From NCBI RefSeq assembly GCF_019357415.1, contig NZ_CP048410.1, positions 3,002,501 to 3,066,500 of the forward strand: a stretch of DNA of 64,000 nt, given 5' to 3'. Shown here one piece after another: positions 24,398 through 34,411 of the stretch; within the stretch, counting starts at the first letter, position 1, and the number at the start of each line of letters is the position of its first letter. Under the pieces are notes generated by a model. That model was not told where the DNA came from and did not search any database. It saw only the letters and a list, made by a program, of their open reading frames with translations. The position numbers and the translations under genes are program-made. Source of the DNA: Gramella sp. MT6 (lineage in GTDB: Bacteria > Bacteroidota > Bacteroidia > Flavobacteriales > Flavobacteriaceae).

Positions 24398-27300
24398 CTG
24401 TGTTATTTTCTTCTTTTTTAGGTTTATCTTCCTCTTTCTTTACATTTTCCATTACGGCTCTTTCGAAGATATTTTTGAATTTATTGAATTCCTTCGTAAA
24501 AATTAAAGCAATTCCGCTTACCACCAACTGGCCATCCACTACGTTTTCATACTGACTTTTACTAAAACCTTTTAATCGCCAGGTGCCATTTTCGTCCAGT
24601 AAGTAAGAAATACTCACGTTCCCAATTACCGGGCTTGTCTCCTGCCCTTCCTGGTTGCCACCCTGTATATCTACTTCACTACCTACTTCTACAACTAACC
24701 TATCCTCAAGAAATGCTTTTTGTGCGCTTATACCTAACTGTGTTCTTTCTTCCGGGCTGGTACCCTGGTAATCTGTAAAACTATCTACGTTAAAATTAAG
24801 CTGGACCCCGCTTTCTCCAAGAATCTTACTGGAAAGCATATTCAATTGATCTGATAAGGCAGAATTAAGGTTATCCCTCGCCACGGCAAGTGTCCCTCCC
24901 TGGCTTCCGTCACTACCCGATTCGGGGAAAAAACGATTTAAAACGAGCAAAGAAAATACCTGTTTATTCAATTCTTGCTCTTGGTTGTTAAGTTGCTGCA
25001 CCCGTCCGAAGATTTCTCCTCCCGCAATACCTTGTTCATCCTCTGGCATATCCAGGTTGAAAGTGATCTTTGGCTCCATAAGGTCTCCTTCTACATTAAG
25101 ATAAACCAGGAAGGGTATTTCCTGCCGGAATCTATCTCCTTCACCACTATCTAAATTAGAGGTCTGAGAGGCCATTAAAGCCGAAGCTGAAGTTTCTACC
25201 GTATAGATCGCCCGTACATCCAACTGTGCATCAAATGGATCTCCAGCCCAGGAAACACGGCTGCCATCTGCAATATCAAATCTTCTTTTTACGAGATTAT
25301 ACAGGCTCATTTCATAAAATCCATCATTTATCTCGTAAATACCTGTAAGTGCTGTGCGGCCATTAGGATACATATTGAAGATTAGATCTCCCTCACCCTG
25401 GACCTGGAACTTATCCCCTGTCTCTTCATTTATAATAATGTTGAAGGTGGCTCCTTCATTTACGGTAACGCGGGAGTAAATATCATAGCCTGAAACCACA
25501 TAGGATTCCTCTTCAGTTTGGGAGAGAATGGCATCAGGATTTTCCTTATTTACAAAAATCACCACTCCGTCCCTTTCATTGATCTGAAGTTCAGTTTGAG
25601 GAACCACATAAGTGAAATTGGTACTTTCCTTTATATCTACATTCATATCTACCTCAGGAAGATTAAGGTCGCCATTGATCTGTGCATCAACATCAACCAC
25701 CGCAGTTCCATAAAAAAGCTCATTGTCCTCTTCAGTAGAATTCAATAACCTGAAATCATTTGCCTGAACATCCAGATCAAATGTCGGATTCAACAGGTCT
25801 TTGGTTCCAACTTCTCCATTTAGAACAACCGAATTGTCATTTGTGTCATTAATATTGAAATTATTAAAATAAACGGCATCGTTATCTAATCTCAGTTCTT
25901 CATTGGGAAGGATGAAACTGGCGTTTAAAGTAGCAATATTGAATTGAGCAGAATTAAAATTCATACTACCTTCATATTTAGTCTCTAAAACGGTTCCGTT
26001 TAAACTAAAACTACCCGAAAAACTACCGCTTCCATCTTTAATTACTCCTTGTGAAAAACCTTCCAAAGCAGTCATTTGAATCTCATTTAGATCAAGCTGC
26101 ATATCAATTTTTGCGGAAGGATCTGCTGCAGTATAAGTACCAGTAAGGTCTAGGTCAACTTCACCTCCTTTTATGGCCATTTCGAAATCATAATTACTAA
26201 AACCTGCAGACTCTCCTTTAAGATCCAGGGTATTAAGATTGACCCCCATCACCTCGAATTGATTTATCTGCATATCTGCCAGAATTCCTGTTTCGCCAAA
26301 AGGTTCCTCGTAAACGATATTCCCATTCAATTGACCGGTAGCGAGCTTGTTTTCAGGATTTAAATAATTCAATAGGGCTGCTAATTTGAAATTCTGGAAG
26401 TCGAGGCTTAAATGTTCTTTTTCAATCCCGGGTTTATCATTACTTAATTGCATTGCCTGATTATTCCGGGATATCCTGAAATTCTGGAAATCAAGATATT
26501 TTTCAGCAATACTTATTCTGTTGGAATTATCAACCTCCCACTGGTTTGAATTGAGAATAAACTTCTTAGGATTAATATGAAATCTTAAGGTATCACCCTT
26601 AAAATCTAATTCAGAATTGAAATGTACAATTTCAGAATCTTCATAGAAGGAAGAAAACTCAAGGTCCAGCTTCTGGTTAAGAACATTGGCATTTACAACA
26701 GTTTTCTTAATGGCCAGCGGCCCGGCGTTAAGCTCATTAAAGGCAAGGTCAAAATTGAGGTCTTCTGTATCAGACCGCATAAATACTTCTAAACTATCAA
26801 TCTCGCTGCCGTAATACATCACATGAGGTACCGAAACAGTTGCTTCTAATTCACGGTCCTTTTCCCTGAAATCTATATTTACGTCTATGGTATCCAGATC
26901 TTCCAGATTCACTAAGAATACTTCATTAAGAATTGGCGCCTGCCTTATCCTGGCATTTACTTTTAAATTAACGGGAGTAGTTATAGAATCTTCCTGGTAA
27001 TTCTCAGTAATATACCTCTTTAAATGTCTGTTTATCGAATTAGAGAAATCGGCCGGACTGGCATTAGATTGCAGGTCCAGATCTATCATTCGGTTATCTA
27101 TCTTTACTGAAGTGGTATCCTCTCTAACATATGCCGAAGCATTAAAACTACCAAGTAAATAGGTTTCATTATTATAAACCGCAACACCGTCTATAATGCT
27201 TGCCTCCATTTCATATTTGCTGGAGTTTCCTTCGAACCAGCCATCAAGCGTAAAACCGGTCTTAATTTCCTTTCTCGTTATGCCAAGAGCTTCTAGATCT

Positions 27301-29387
27301 GCTCCCTCCAGAACAAAATGAATGTCAAATCTCGGTGAAACCGAATCCAGCTGAATCCTGGTTTCAGCATTCATATTTAAATTATTGTCCTTATAATCGA
27401 TATTTACAGGCCCGGCACCATTCTCCAGTTCTCCATTGATGTTGATGTCCCGGAATTCATATCCATTATAGGTGAATGAAGATATTTCAGAATCCAGACT
27501 GGCATTAAGGTCGTTAATTGAGCTACCCTTTCCTGAAGTTTTGAGATTGATCTTTATTTCTCCCAAAGCTTCATTCTGCAGCAGGTTACCCAAAGCTATA
27601 CTATCGCCCTGCACTTCAGCATCAAAAACGATTTGATCTCCCATCTGAAATTCCCCATCAACATCCAGGCTTCCTTCCGAGGTAATAAGTAAGGCATTTG
27701 TATTTATCTCGCTGGCATTTCCTGAAAAGCTTCCACTTAAAGAGACGGTTTCCGGCAATTTTACACCCAGGTCTTCCTCTTTTACAAATTTCACAAGATC
27801 ACTCCTCTGGGAATTAACCTTGACATTAGGTAAACTAAAATTTAGGTTTTCAGGATCCTGGGCGTTTAAAATATTTCCATTTCCTACGATCCTTGTATTG
27901 CTCCAGTTTAAATCAAGGTTCTGCAAATTGATATTGTTCAATTTCCCATTAGCACTTACATTTCCCCTAATTGGAGAACTTGCCAGCGCCTTGACATATT
28001 CATTATCTTTAAGATCGGGCTGAAAACGGTATATCTCGCTCAGCCTTAAATAAATATTATTCAGATCAAGATCGAGTCTCGCATTATCAGGTTTATTAAG
28101 GAAGTCACTGAAATTCTCATAAGCAATGCTAAGATTCCCCGACAATCGATTATTATTTACTGATATATCAAGATCTGAAAATTCCATTTGCTCATCGGTA
28201 AGGCTGGCCTTAATATTAAACTTATTCAGATCAAGCCCCGATCCTTCCTGAAATTGCACCTTTTGAATTTTAGCACTGGCCATAGCTTCTTCATAAAGAA
28301 TGTTCTCAGCCTTAAAGATCAAACTGTCTATTTCTACCGCATGGGGATTAAAAGTTCCTCTTTTTATCCTGGCATCATTTACCAGGTACTTGAAGGAATT
28401 ATTTTCAAGATCTATACTGGCCAGGTCTATCTTCCACTGTGGCCATTCAAAAGGCGCAGATGTACTCGTTGTATCATTTTGCTTACCGGAAGATTGTTGC
28501 ATCTTCAAAGTAATATTGGAATTGGAAATACCTATAAACTCACTCGAAATCAAGTTATCTTTTAGATCAAGTCTTGACCTATCCAGGTTTACGTCGGTAA
28601 TAAGAAAGCCCGTATACAGGGAATCTGGCCTGGAGTCATAAACTCCCTGGATATTGGAAATTTCGATATTATCAATCTCAAATACCGGCATCGGCGGAGC
28701 TTCGGTATCGCTTTCAGGAAATGGTTTTGTTTGCACATAATTCACCATCGCATCACGAAGGATCACATCATCTGCCCTGAATATCATATTCTGAAGATCG
28801 GTTTCGGTAAATTCCAACAGGATTTTTTCGAATTTCACTTCCGCATCGATCCCACTTACATCGTCTTTATAAATAATGTCGAAATCATCCAGGTTTATAT
28901 CACCTATATTGATCTCCATTGGCGCAGAAGTCGTATCGGTTGCAGGAGCAGCCTGCGTTGTATCTGAAGCATAGGCATTTGTTAGAAACTCATAATTAAA
29001 TCCGGAGACAGAGTCTTTCCTTATTATTCTCGCCTTAACATTCTTGACATCCAGACCATCCAGGCCAAAACTATTACCTTTTATTAAGGGCATAATGGGA
29101 ATATTTGCAGACAAACTGCCGGCGTAAATAACAGTATCTCCCTCGGGTGTTTTGATTAGAAGTTCATCTATCTGTATATCCCCATTAAATTTAATAAAGA
29201 GTTTTTCCAGTGCAATATCCCCACCGGTTTTCTCCTCTATAGAATTAATTACTTTATCTTTTATAATATCCTGGCCCCATGGACTACGAACAAATAAAAT
29301 GACTAAAAGCAGGAAAATAAGAATGCCCAGAAATATTTTACCCAGTATTTTCAGGATCTTTAATGCCTTTTGTTTCTTATCTGCCAA
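24387..29387 (-). CDS. tamB: TamB-like AsmA-superfamily protein
   Basis: A 1666-residue protein with an N-terminal inner membrane anchor (residues about 14-34) and a very long periplasmic beta-rich rod of AsmA/TamB-like repeats. It ends in the conserved TamB (DUF490) C-terminal domain (about 1270-1640), with NINDTNDNSVVLNGEV and INEETGDKFQVQGEGD segments. TamB bridges inner and outer membranes and is linked to OMP assembly or phospholipid transport. The overlap with tamL is direct evidence of coupling. The size is large but normal for Bacteroidota. Confidence 0.9.
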   Translation of the reverse strand: MADKKQKALKILKILGKIFLGILIFLLLVILFVRSPWGQDIIKDKVINSIEEKTGGDIALEKLFIKFNGDIQIDELLIKTPEGDTVIYAGSLSANIPIMPLIKGNSFGLDGLDVKNVKARIIRKDSVSGFNYEFLTNAYASDTTQAAPATDTTSAPMEINIGDINLDDFDIIYKDDVSGIDAEVKFEKILLEFTETDLQNMIFRADDVILRDAMVNYVQTKPFPESDTEAPPMPVFEIDNIEISNIQGVYDSRPDSLYTGFLITDVNLDRSRLDLKDNLISSEFIGISNSNITLKMQQSSGKQNDTTSTSAPFEWPQWKIDLASIDLENNSFKYLVNDARIKRGTFNPHAVEIDSLIFKAENILYEEAMASAKIQKVQFQEGSGLDLNKFNIKASLTDEQMEFSDLDISVNNNRLSGNLSIAYENFSDFLNKPDNARLDLDLNNIYLRLSEIYRFQPDLKDNEYVKALASSPIRGNVSANGKLNNINLQNLDLNWSNTRIVGNGNILNAQDPENLNFSLPNVKVNSQRSDLVKFVKEEDLGVKLPETVSLSGSFSGNASEINTNALLITSEGSLDVDGEFQMGDQIVFDAEVQGDSIALGNLLQNEALGEIKINLKTSGKGSSINDLNASLDSEISSFTYNGYEFRDININGELENGAGPVNIDYKDNNLNMNAETRIQLDSVSPRFDIHFVLEGADLEALGITRKEIKTGFTLDGWFEGNSSKYEMEASIIDGVAVYNNETYLLGSFNASAYVREDTTSVKIDNRMIDLDLQSNASPADFSNSINRHLKRYITENYQEDSITTPVNLKVNARIRQAPILNEVFLVNLEDLDTIDVNIDFREKDRELEATVSVPHVMYYGSEIDSLEVFMRSDTEDLNFDLAFNELNAGPLAIKKTVVNANVLNQKLDLEFSSFYEDSEIVHFNSELDFKGDTLRFHINPKKFILNSNQWEVDNSNRISIAEKYLDFQNFRISRNNQAMQLSNDKPGIEKEHLSLDFQNFKLAALLNYLNPENKLATGQLNGNIVYEEPFGETGILADMQINQFEVMGVNLNTLDLKGESAGFSNYDFEMAIKGGEVDLDLTGTYTAADPSAKIDMQLDLNEIQMTALEGFSQGVIKDGSGSFSGSFSLNGTVLETKYEGSMNFNSAQFNIATLNASFILPNEELRLDNDAVYFNNFNINDTNDNSVVLNGEVGTKDLLNPTFDLDVQANDFRLLNSTEEDNELFYGTAVVDVDAQINGDLNLPEVDMNVDIKESTNFTYVVPQTELQINERDGVVIFVNKENPDAILSQTEEESYVVSGYDIYSRVTVNEGATFNIIINEETGDKFQVQGEGDLIFNMYPNGRTALTGIYEINDGFYEMSLYNLVKRRFDIADGSRVSWAGDPFDAQLDVRAIYTVETSASALMASQTSNLDSGEGDRFRQEIPFLVYLNVEGDLMEPKITFNLDMPEDEQGIAGGEIFGRVQQLNNQEQELNKQVFSLLVLNRFFPESGSDGSQGGTLAVARDNLNSALSDQLNMLSSKILGESGVQLNFNVDSFTDYQGTSPEERTQLGISAQKAFLEDRLVVEVGSEVDIQGGNQEGQETSPVIGNVSISYLLDENGTWRLKGFSKSQYENVVDGQLVVSGIALIFTKEFNKFKNIFERAVMENVKKEEDKPKKEENNTDEN

Positions 29388-29815
29388 TGCTTATTTTTTT
29401 GGATTTCTCAAAGTTATCGTTTAGAGATTATTTCAGGAAGTTTATATGCTTTAATTCTGGTAAACTTGTGTTAAATCAGTATATATAACAGCATTCAAAA
29501 GGAATTCTTTAAATAATATTGAACCAAAACTGTGGAGATTTTTTACACAATTAAGGTTTAATTCCACAGTTTTTTTCCTTAATTCATCACCTGGTATTTT
29601 TCTATAGAAAATTTACTGAATATTATTCTAATTACAGAATTAGCAACCTAATCACCTATTTCTTAAAGCCTAAGAGCTTTTCAAACTTTCCAAAATTCAT
29701 AGTCCTGGTATACGATTATAGCTGTAATAAACGAATGGCACTGTTATAGCTCTTATATCATTGATTATTCGAACTAAATAATTAATCAAAAGAACAAAAT
29801 TTAAAAATCTGATTT
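29388..29815. other. 428-nt divergent intergenic region with terminator-like hairpin
   Basis: No ORF is seen. AAAACTGTGGA (29526-29536) pairs with TCCACAGTTTT (29563-29573), followed by five more T on the + strand. The loop contains a nested AATTAA/TTAATT pair. No + strand gene ends upstream of it, so it may end a small RNA, or be a fossil terminator. Confidence 0.4.
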
Positions 29816-30661
29816 ATGAAAAGAGTAATAACTGTTACAGTATTGGCAGCTACTATGCTAACTTCCTGTGTTTCTAAGAAGAAATATGTAGCACTGGAAA
29901 GTGAACTAAATGATACTAAGAGTACATTACAGAAAACCAGAGTTGAGAAAGAAGAAGTTGAACAAAAATATGCTCTTATAGAGCAAAGAGTTGCAGAATA
30001 CAATGCAAAAATCAATTCTCTTAGAACAGAAAATGAGGGAATGATGGAAATGAACGACCTAACGGTAATGTCTAAGAATACAAAAGATAGAATGCGTAGC
30101 ACTATCTCTAAAATGGATCCGGAAAAAGTAAAAGGTGCTAAAACCCTTGAAGATTCTATTAACCTTGCTGTTTCTTATAACCTTAAGCAAAACATTTCTG
30201 AAGGTGCAGATGAAGATGATATTGACATTAGCGTTGATGAAACTGTAGTAATGATCAATGTTTCAGATAAACTATTATTTGGTAGCGGTAGCTATAGAGT
30301 GACTAAAGAAGCTCAGCCATTACTTAAGAAACTTGCAGAAGTAATTAATAGTGAGCCTGCCATGGAAGTGATGATCGAAGGTCATACTGATGATAGAACA
30401 ATGGTTAAGGACTCTTACCTGAAAGATAACTGGGACCTAAGCGTTAGAAGAGCAACCTCTATTGTTAGACTTCTACAGGATAAATATGATGTTGAACCAT
30501 CTAAACTTATTGCTGCCGGAAGAAGTAGTTACCAGCCTTTAGTTGAGAATACGAACAAAGAAAATATGGCTAAAAACCGTAGAACAAGAATTGTAATTAT
30601 TCCTAACCTGGATAAATTCTTTGCAATGTTAGAAGGTGATGCTTCTGTAGCTAAGAACTAA
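29816..30661 (+). CDS. OmpA-family peptidoglycan-binding lipoprotein
   Basis: A 281-residue protein with a lipoprotein signal (lipobox LTSC, Cys18), a long coiled coil (about 25-75) and a C-terminal OmpA-like domain (about 150-265). The peptidoglycan-binding Nx2LSxxRA signature appears as NWDLSVRRATSI and KNRRTRIVI. It anchors the outer membrane to the cell wall. The N-terminal Lpp-like coiled coil suggests a spacer role as well. A strong terminator follows, and the neighbouring small gene is separate. Confidence 0.9.
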   Translation: MKRVITVTVLAATMLTSCVSKKKYVALESELNDTKSTLQKTRVEKEEVEQKYALIEQRVAEYNAKINSLRTENEGMMEMNDLTVMSKNTKDRMRSTISKMDPEKVKGAKTLEDSINLAVSYNLKQNISEGADEDDIDISVDETVVMINVSDKLLFGSGSYRVTKEAQPLLKKLAEVINSEPAMEVMIEGHTDDRTMVKDSYLKDNWDLSVRRATSIVRLLQDKYDVEPSKLIAAGRSSYQPLVENTNKENMAKNRRTRIVIIPNLDKFFAMLEGDASVAKN

Positions 30662-30682
30662 GACACACATTCCACAAAATTT

Positions 30683-30716
30683 AAAAGGAAAGCGTAACTG
30701 CTTTCCTTTTTTTGTT
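30683..30716 (+). terminator. rho-independent terminator after OmpA lipoprotein
   Basis: AAAGGAAAGC-GTAACT-GCTTTCCTTT stem (30684-30709), followed by T-run. Confidence 0.9.
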
Positions 30717-30803
30717 CTTAGGTTTAACTTGAATTTAACCCGTCATTTAGCTTAATCCTTTGATTATTCTTTAAATTAAAGATGAATCAGAAAATGATGA
30801 ATT

Positions 30804-31127
30804 ATGAAAAAGGAAGTAAGCAGAGCAAACGAAGAAGCAAAAAAATCTAAACCTGAGAACTTGCCCTATAACCCTGAGGTAACAAAGGAAGATAAACAAG
30901 CCCTGAACGAAAAAGGCCGTAGCATGAATAAGGGCCAGGATAAGGACCTGGATCGAAATAAAGAAGTAGATTTTACCGCTGAGGAAATGGATGTTCCGGC
31001 GAGCAATGATTCAAAGCCAGAGAGAAGATCTGAATTAGTTGATGAGGAGAATATGCAGTACAACAAAAAAGGATCAAGACCCGATCATAAAAAATCTACA
31101 GATCATCCTCGAGACGAAAAAATCTAA
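30804..31127 (+). CDS. small highly charged hydrophilic protein
   Basis: 107 residues, very rich in Lys, Glu, Asp, Asn and Arg, with no hydrophobic stretch, no cysteine and predicted disorder throughout. I do not recognise a family; small disordered stress proteins of this sort are common in Bacteroidota, and I make no functional claim. The ATG is preceded by AAAATGATGAATT, and its own terminator follows at 31133. Confidence 0.7.
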   Translation: MKKEVSRANEEAKKSKPENLPYNPEVTKEDKQALNEKGRSMNKGQDKDLDRNKEVDFTAEEMDVPASNDSKPERRSELVDEENMQYNKKGSRPDHKKSTDHPRDEKI

Positions 31128-31132
31128 AACAT

Positions 31133-31160
31133 AACCCGCTATTTTTATAGCGGTTTTTTT
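31133..31160. terminator. terminator between small charged gene and GntP
   Basis: CCGCTAT-TTTT-ATAGCGG stem (31136-31153), followed by T-run on the + strand; it lies between two converging genes. Confidence 0.8.
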
Positions 31161-32505
31161 ATATCAAATAATACATTATGGAACTTACCAGTAAACCCAT
31201 AATGGCAACAATCCCGGTCATAAGGGTCCAGGATCTGAAAGTTTGTTTTTCAGTGAGGCCGAGATATTTTCCTACCAACCAGAATCCACTATCGTTCACA
31301 TGAGAAAACCCAGATGCTCCCGCAGCAATTGCAATTACTATTAACGAGATCTCTGAAGGAGAAAGTGCAGAGGTTGTTATGATAGGAGCGGTAATTCCGG
31401 CAGCTGTGATCATGGCAACCGTTGCAGAACCCTGTAGTAGCCTAACGAGTAAAGCTATAGTAAAGCCAAAAAATAAAGGATTAAAGAAGGTTCCCTGAAG
31501 CGATTCTGCGATCATCTCCCCTGCCCCTGTTCTTATTAATATTTGCTTGAATGCTCCACCAGCGCCTGTCAATAAAATAATGATCCCGGCTGCTTCAAAG
31601 GATTTCATGGCAGTTTTATTCAAAAATTGTTTTCCCGCTCCCCTTTTGATTCCAATAAAGTACCAGGCTAAAAGGTTCGCAATTATGAGCGCTGTAAATG
31701 GATGGCCCAGTAAGTTGATCAAATAAAGTAAAGGACCCGAAATAAAATTTTCAGGGAACAATGGGCTGGTTAGCACAGTGTTGAAAACAATAAGAATGAT
31801 TGGTACAGAAATAATAGATAAAATTAGTCCTGGCGAAGGCAGGTCATTATCAATTTCATTACCTGATTCGGTAAATGTTGGGGGTGTAATATTCATTTTT
31901 TTAGAAATGAATTTCGCAAAAATAGGTCCGCTTATTATGGCCACAGGAATCCCGGTAAGTATCCCAAAAAGGATCACCCATCCAAGATCTGCTCCCAGAA
32001 TGTCGGCGACCGCTATTGGCCCAGGCGTAGGTGGAATGAATGCATGCGTGATCGTAAGCCCGGCAAGAAGTGGCATGGCATATAGAACCAGTGATTTTCC
32101 TGTTTTTTTACTTAGAGCATAGGTGACAGGCACCAGGATAATGAAGGCGACATCAAAGAATACCGGGATTGCTACAAGGAATCCTGTTAACATCATCGCC
32201 CATGGAGACCGCTTTTCTCCAGTCTTCCGAAGTAAATATTTAGCAAGGCTGTTCGCACCACCAGATTGCTCCAGTATTCCGCCAAATAATGCACCTAACC
32301 CCACCACGGTAGCAACAAAACCTAAAGTACTGCCCATGCCTTCCTGCATGGTAGTTAATATTTCAGTAGCAGGCATTCCTGCAAAAATACCTACAAGTAT
32401 GCATACTATTAGCAATGCCAGGAACGCCTGTATTTTAAGTTTAAGGATAAGGAATAACAAAATGGCAATTCCGCCGAGAACGGCGAATAAAATTTGAAGA
32501 TCCAT
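31159..32505 (-). CDS. GntP-family gluconate:H+ symporter
   Basis: A 448-residue inner membrane protein with 12 or more hydrophobic helices and the GntP family motifs, such as TPGPIAVADILGADLGW and GSATVAMITAAGI. The family takes up gluconate or related sugar acids with protons. It is 3 nt downstream of the fused gluconokinase/6-phosphogluconate dehydrogenase gene, so the substrate is almost certainly gluconate. The gluconate is phosphorylated and then decarboxylated into the pentose phosphate pathway. Confidence 0.92.
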   Translation of the reverse strand: MDLQILFAVLGGIAILLFLILKLKIQAFLALLIVCILVGIFAGMPATEILTTMQEGMGSTLGFVATVVGLGALFGGILEQSGGANSLAKYLLRKTGEKRSPWAMMLTGFLVAIPVFFDVAFIILVPVTYALSKKTGKSLVLYAMPLLAGLTITHAFIPPTPGPIAVADILGADLGWVILFGILTGIPVAIISGPIFAKFISKKMNITPPTFTESGNEIDNDLPSPGLILSIISVPIILIVFNTVLTSPLFPENFISGPLLYLINLLGHPFTALIIANLLAWYFIGIKRGAGKQFLNKTAMKSFEAAGIIILLTGAGGAFKQILIRTGAGEMIAESLQGTFFNPLFFGFTIALLVRLLQGSATVAMITAAGITAPIITTSALSPSEISLIVIAIAAGASGFSHVNDSGFWLVGKYLGLTEKQTFRSWTLMTGIVAIMGLLVSSIMYYLI

Positions 32506-32508
32506 AGG

Positions 32509-34404
32509 TTATTCTGGTTTCCAGTTTGAATGAAAATATTCACCCCTGGGTTTATCTATCCTTTCATATGTGTGAGCACCAAAATAATCTCTTTGTGCCT
32601 GAATAAGATTGGCCGGTGTATTCTCTCTGGTGAAACTTAAAAAGTAATTTAAAGCTGAGGAGCATACCTGCATTGGACATCCTTGAGATAAAATCGCAGG
32701 TATAATTCGTGTGAATATTTCCTGATCCTCATTTAATTTTTCCGCAATATCGGGGTATAATAATAAATGGCTACTCTTAGTTGAATCGTAAATTCCAGAC
32801 AGCTTTTCCATAAATGAGGATCTAATTATACAGCCATTGGTCCAAATCCTGGCTATCTCAGAAAAGTTTAAATTCCATCCATATTCCACGGAAGCTATTC
32901 GCAACAATTCAAAACCAATACTATGGTTGATCACAGAGGCCGATCTATAACTTTTGAAGAGCTCATCATCTGTAATTTCCAGATCAGCCTTATTTTTTAG
33001 CTTATACAATTCCCTGACCTGGTTTTTATGCTTTTTAAAAGCCGAAATATTTCTGGCAAAAACTGAAGCTGTTATCGTATCCAGGGAAACCCCAACCTCA
33101 AGCGCAGCAACGGTGGTCCAGCCACCAGTCCCTTTTTGACCTGCAATGTCCAGAACTTTATCTAACAGATATTGATTATTTTCCTTTTTCAGTAAAATAT
33201 CGGCAGTGATTTCCAGGAGAAAGCTTATCTGCTTCAGGTTCCACTCAGTAAAAACTTTGGATATAGCTTCCGGTGAACGGTCCTGGAAATACCGCATAAA
33301 ATAATAGAATTCTGCTATAAGCTGCATTTCGCCATATTCGATACCATTATGCACCATTTTTACATAATGACCGGAACTTCCTGGGCCAATATAATTACAG
33401 CAAGGTCTTTCCAGTCGATCTTTAGCCGCGATGCTGCCTAACAAGTCCTTTACCCTATTGTAGCCCTCTTTAGAACCACCGGGCATGATAGAAGGACCAT
33501 TTAATGCTCCATCTTCACCTCCGGAAATACCGACTCCTAAAAAGTGAATTCCTAATTCACTTAATTTTTCAAGTCTTCTTTCGGTATCTTTAAAATGGGA
33601 GTTTCCACCGTCCAGAATAAGATCGCCAGTCTTTAAAAATGGGATCAATTCTTCGATAATCTCATCTATGGGATCACCGGCTTTGATCATCAAAAGTATT
33701 TTCTTCGGTGACTTCAGACTAAAAACAAAATTTTTAAGATCATCAAAACCTTGCAACTGATATTTATCTGAATATTTGTCTACAAAGTTTTGAGCTATAT
33801 TTTCTTCTAATTCTCCTTCACGCCTGTTATATACAGAAACCAAAAAGTTTTTTCCTGCCATATTCAAAGCAAGACTTTTACCCATAACGCCCAGGCCTAT
33901 AATACCAAATTCGGGCATATTCAGTTTTTGAAGAATTTCCTTTAGCGATTCCTCTGGAGAGTTTTCAACCTTTATATGAATACCATAATCTGGCGGTTCA
34001 AGTGTATCATATTGGGATTTTAAAAGATCTGGATTGAAGAAATGCAATTTCCTTTTACTGATCCTATCTGCGATTATGCTGAAATCCTCAAATAAAAAGA
34101 TCCATTCCAGGTCTTTATCAATACCACCGGCAAGCTGATTACGATATTTTTCCTTTAATGCAGAACATGCCAGAACACCTCCATTTGAGCTCTGCCATTC
34201 CGGAATTAATGAACTCATCTTTCCAAGCCATCCTTCCCTGTCCAGATCGGTCAAAGGAATGCCATTTTGCATCTTTTCTTTATTAGAAGCAGAATGAAAA
34301 TTATCGGCATCATAAAATGGGACTGAAAGTTCTTCAGCCAGCATCATTCCCAGCGTAGTCTTACCAACACCAGAAACGCCCATTAAAATATATACCTTAC
34401 TCAA
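32509..34404 (-). CDS. fused gluconokinase / 6-phosphogluconate dehydrogenase
   Basis: A 631-residue fusion. Residues 1-160 are a gluconokinase with the P-loop GVSGVGKTT (9-17), ACSALK and the HFF...LLKSQYDTLEPP region. Residues 163-631 are a complete decarboxylating 6-phosphogluconate dehydrogenase: the Rossmann motif GLGVMG (170-175), GISGGEDGALNGPSIMPGG, the catalytic region KMVHNGIEYGEMQL and the C-terminal AQRDYFGAHTYERID. Both halves look active by motif. The enzyme would convert gluconate to 6-phosphogluconate and then to ribulose 5-phosphate with CO2 release. The gene sits between DoxX and gntP in a close operon (gaps of 7 and 3 nt). Confidence 0.93.
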   Translation of the reverse strand: MSKVYILMGVSGVGKTTLGMMLAEELSVPFYDADNFHSASNKEKMQNGIPLTDLDREGWLGKMSSLIPEWQSSNGGVLACSALKEKYRNQLAGGIDKDLEWIFLFEDFSIIADRISKRKLHFFNPDLLKSQYDTLEPPDYGIHIKVENSPEESLKEILQKLNMPEFGIIGLGVMGKSLALNMAGKNFLVSVYNRREGELEENIAQNFVDKYSDKYQLQGFDDLKNFVFSLKSPKKILLMIKAGDPIDEIIEELIPFLKTGDLILDGGNSHFKDTERRLEKLSELGIHFLGVGISGGEDGALNGPSIMPGGSKEGYNRVKDLLGSIAAKDRLERPCCNYIGPGSSGHYVKMVHNGIEYGEMQLIAEFYYFMRYFQDRSPEAISKVFTEWNLKQISFLLEITADILLKKENNQYLLDKVLDIAGQKGTGGWTTVAALEVGVSLDTITASVFARNISAFKKHKNQVRELYKLKNKADLEITDDELFKSYRSASVINHSIGFELLRIASVEYGWNLNFSEIARIWTNGCIIRSSFMEKLSGIYDSTKSSHLLLYPDIAEKLNEDQEIFTRIIPAILSQGCPMQVCSSALNYFLSFTRENTPANLIQAQRDYFGAHTYERIDKPRGEYFHSNWKPE

Positions 34405-34411
34405 AGTGCTG

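Noticed and set aside
28188..28641. Open frames on the + strand inside tamB
   Set aside because: Tam-type beta repeats on the - strand explain the openness; the + strand sequences look random.
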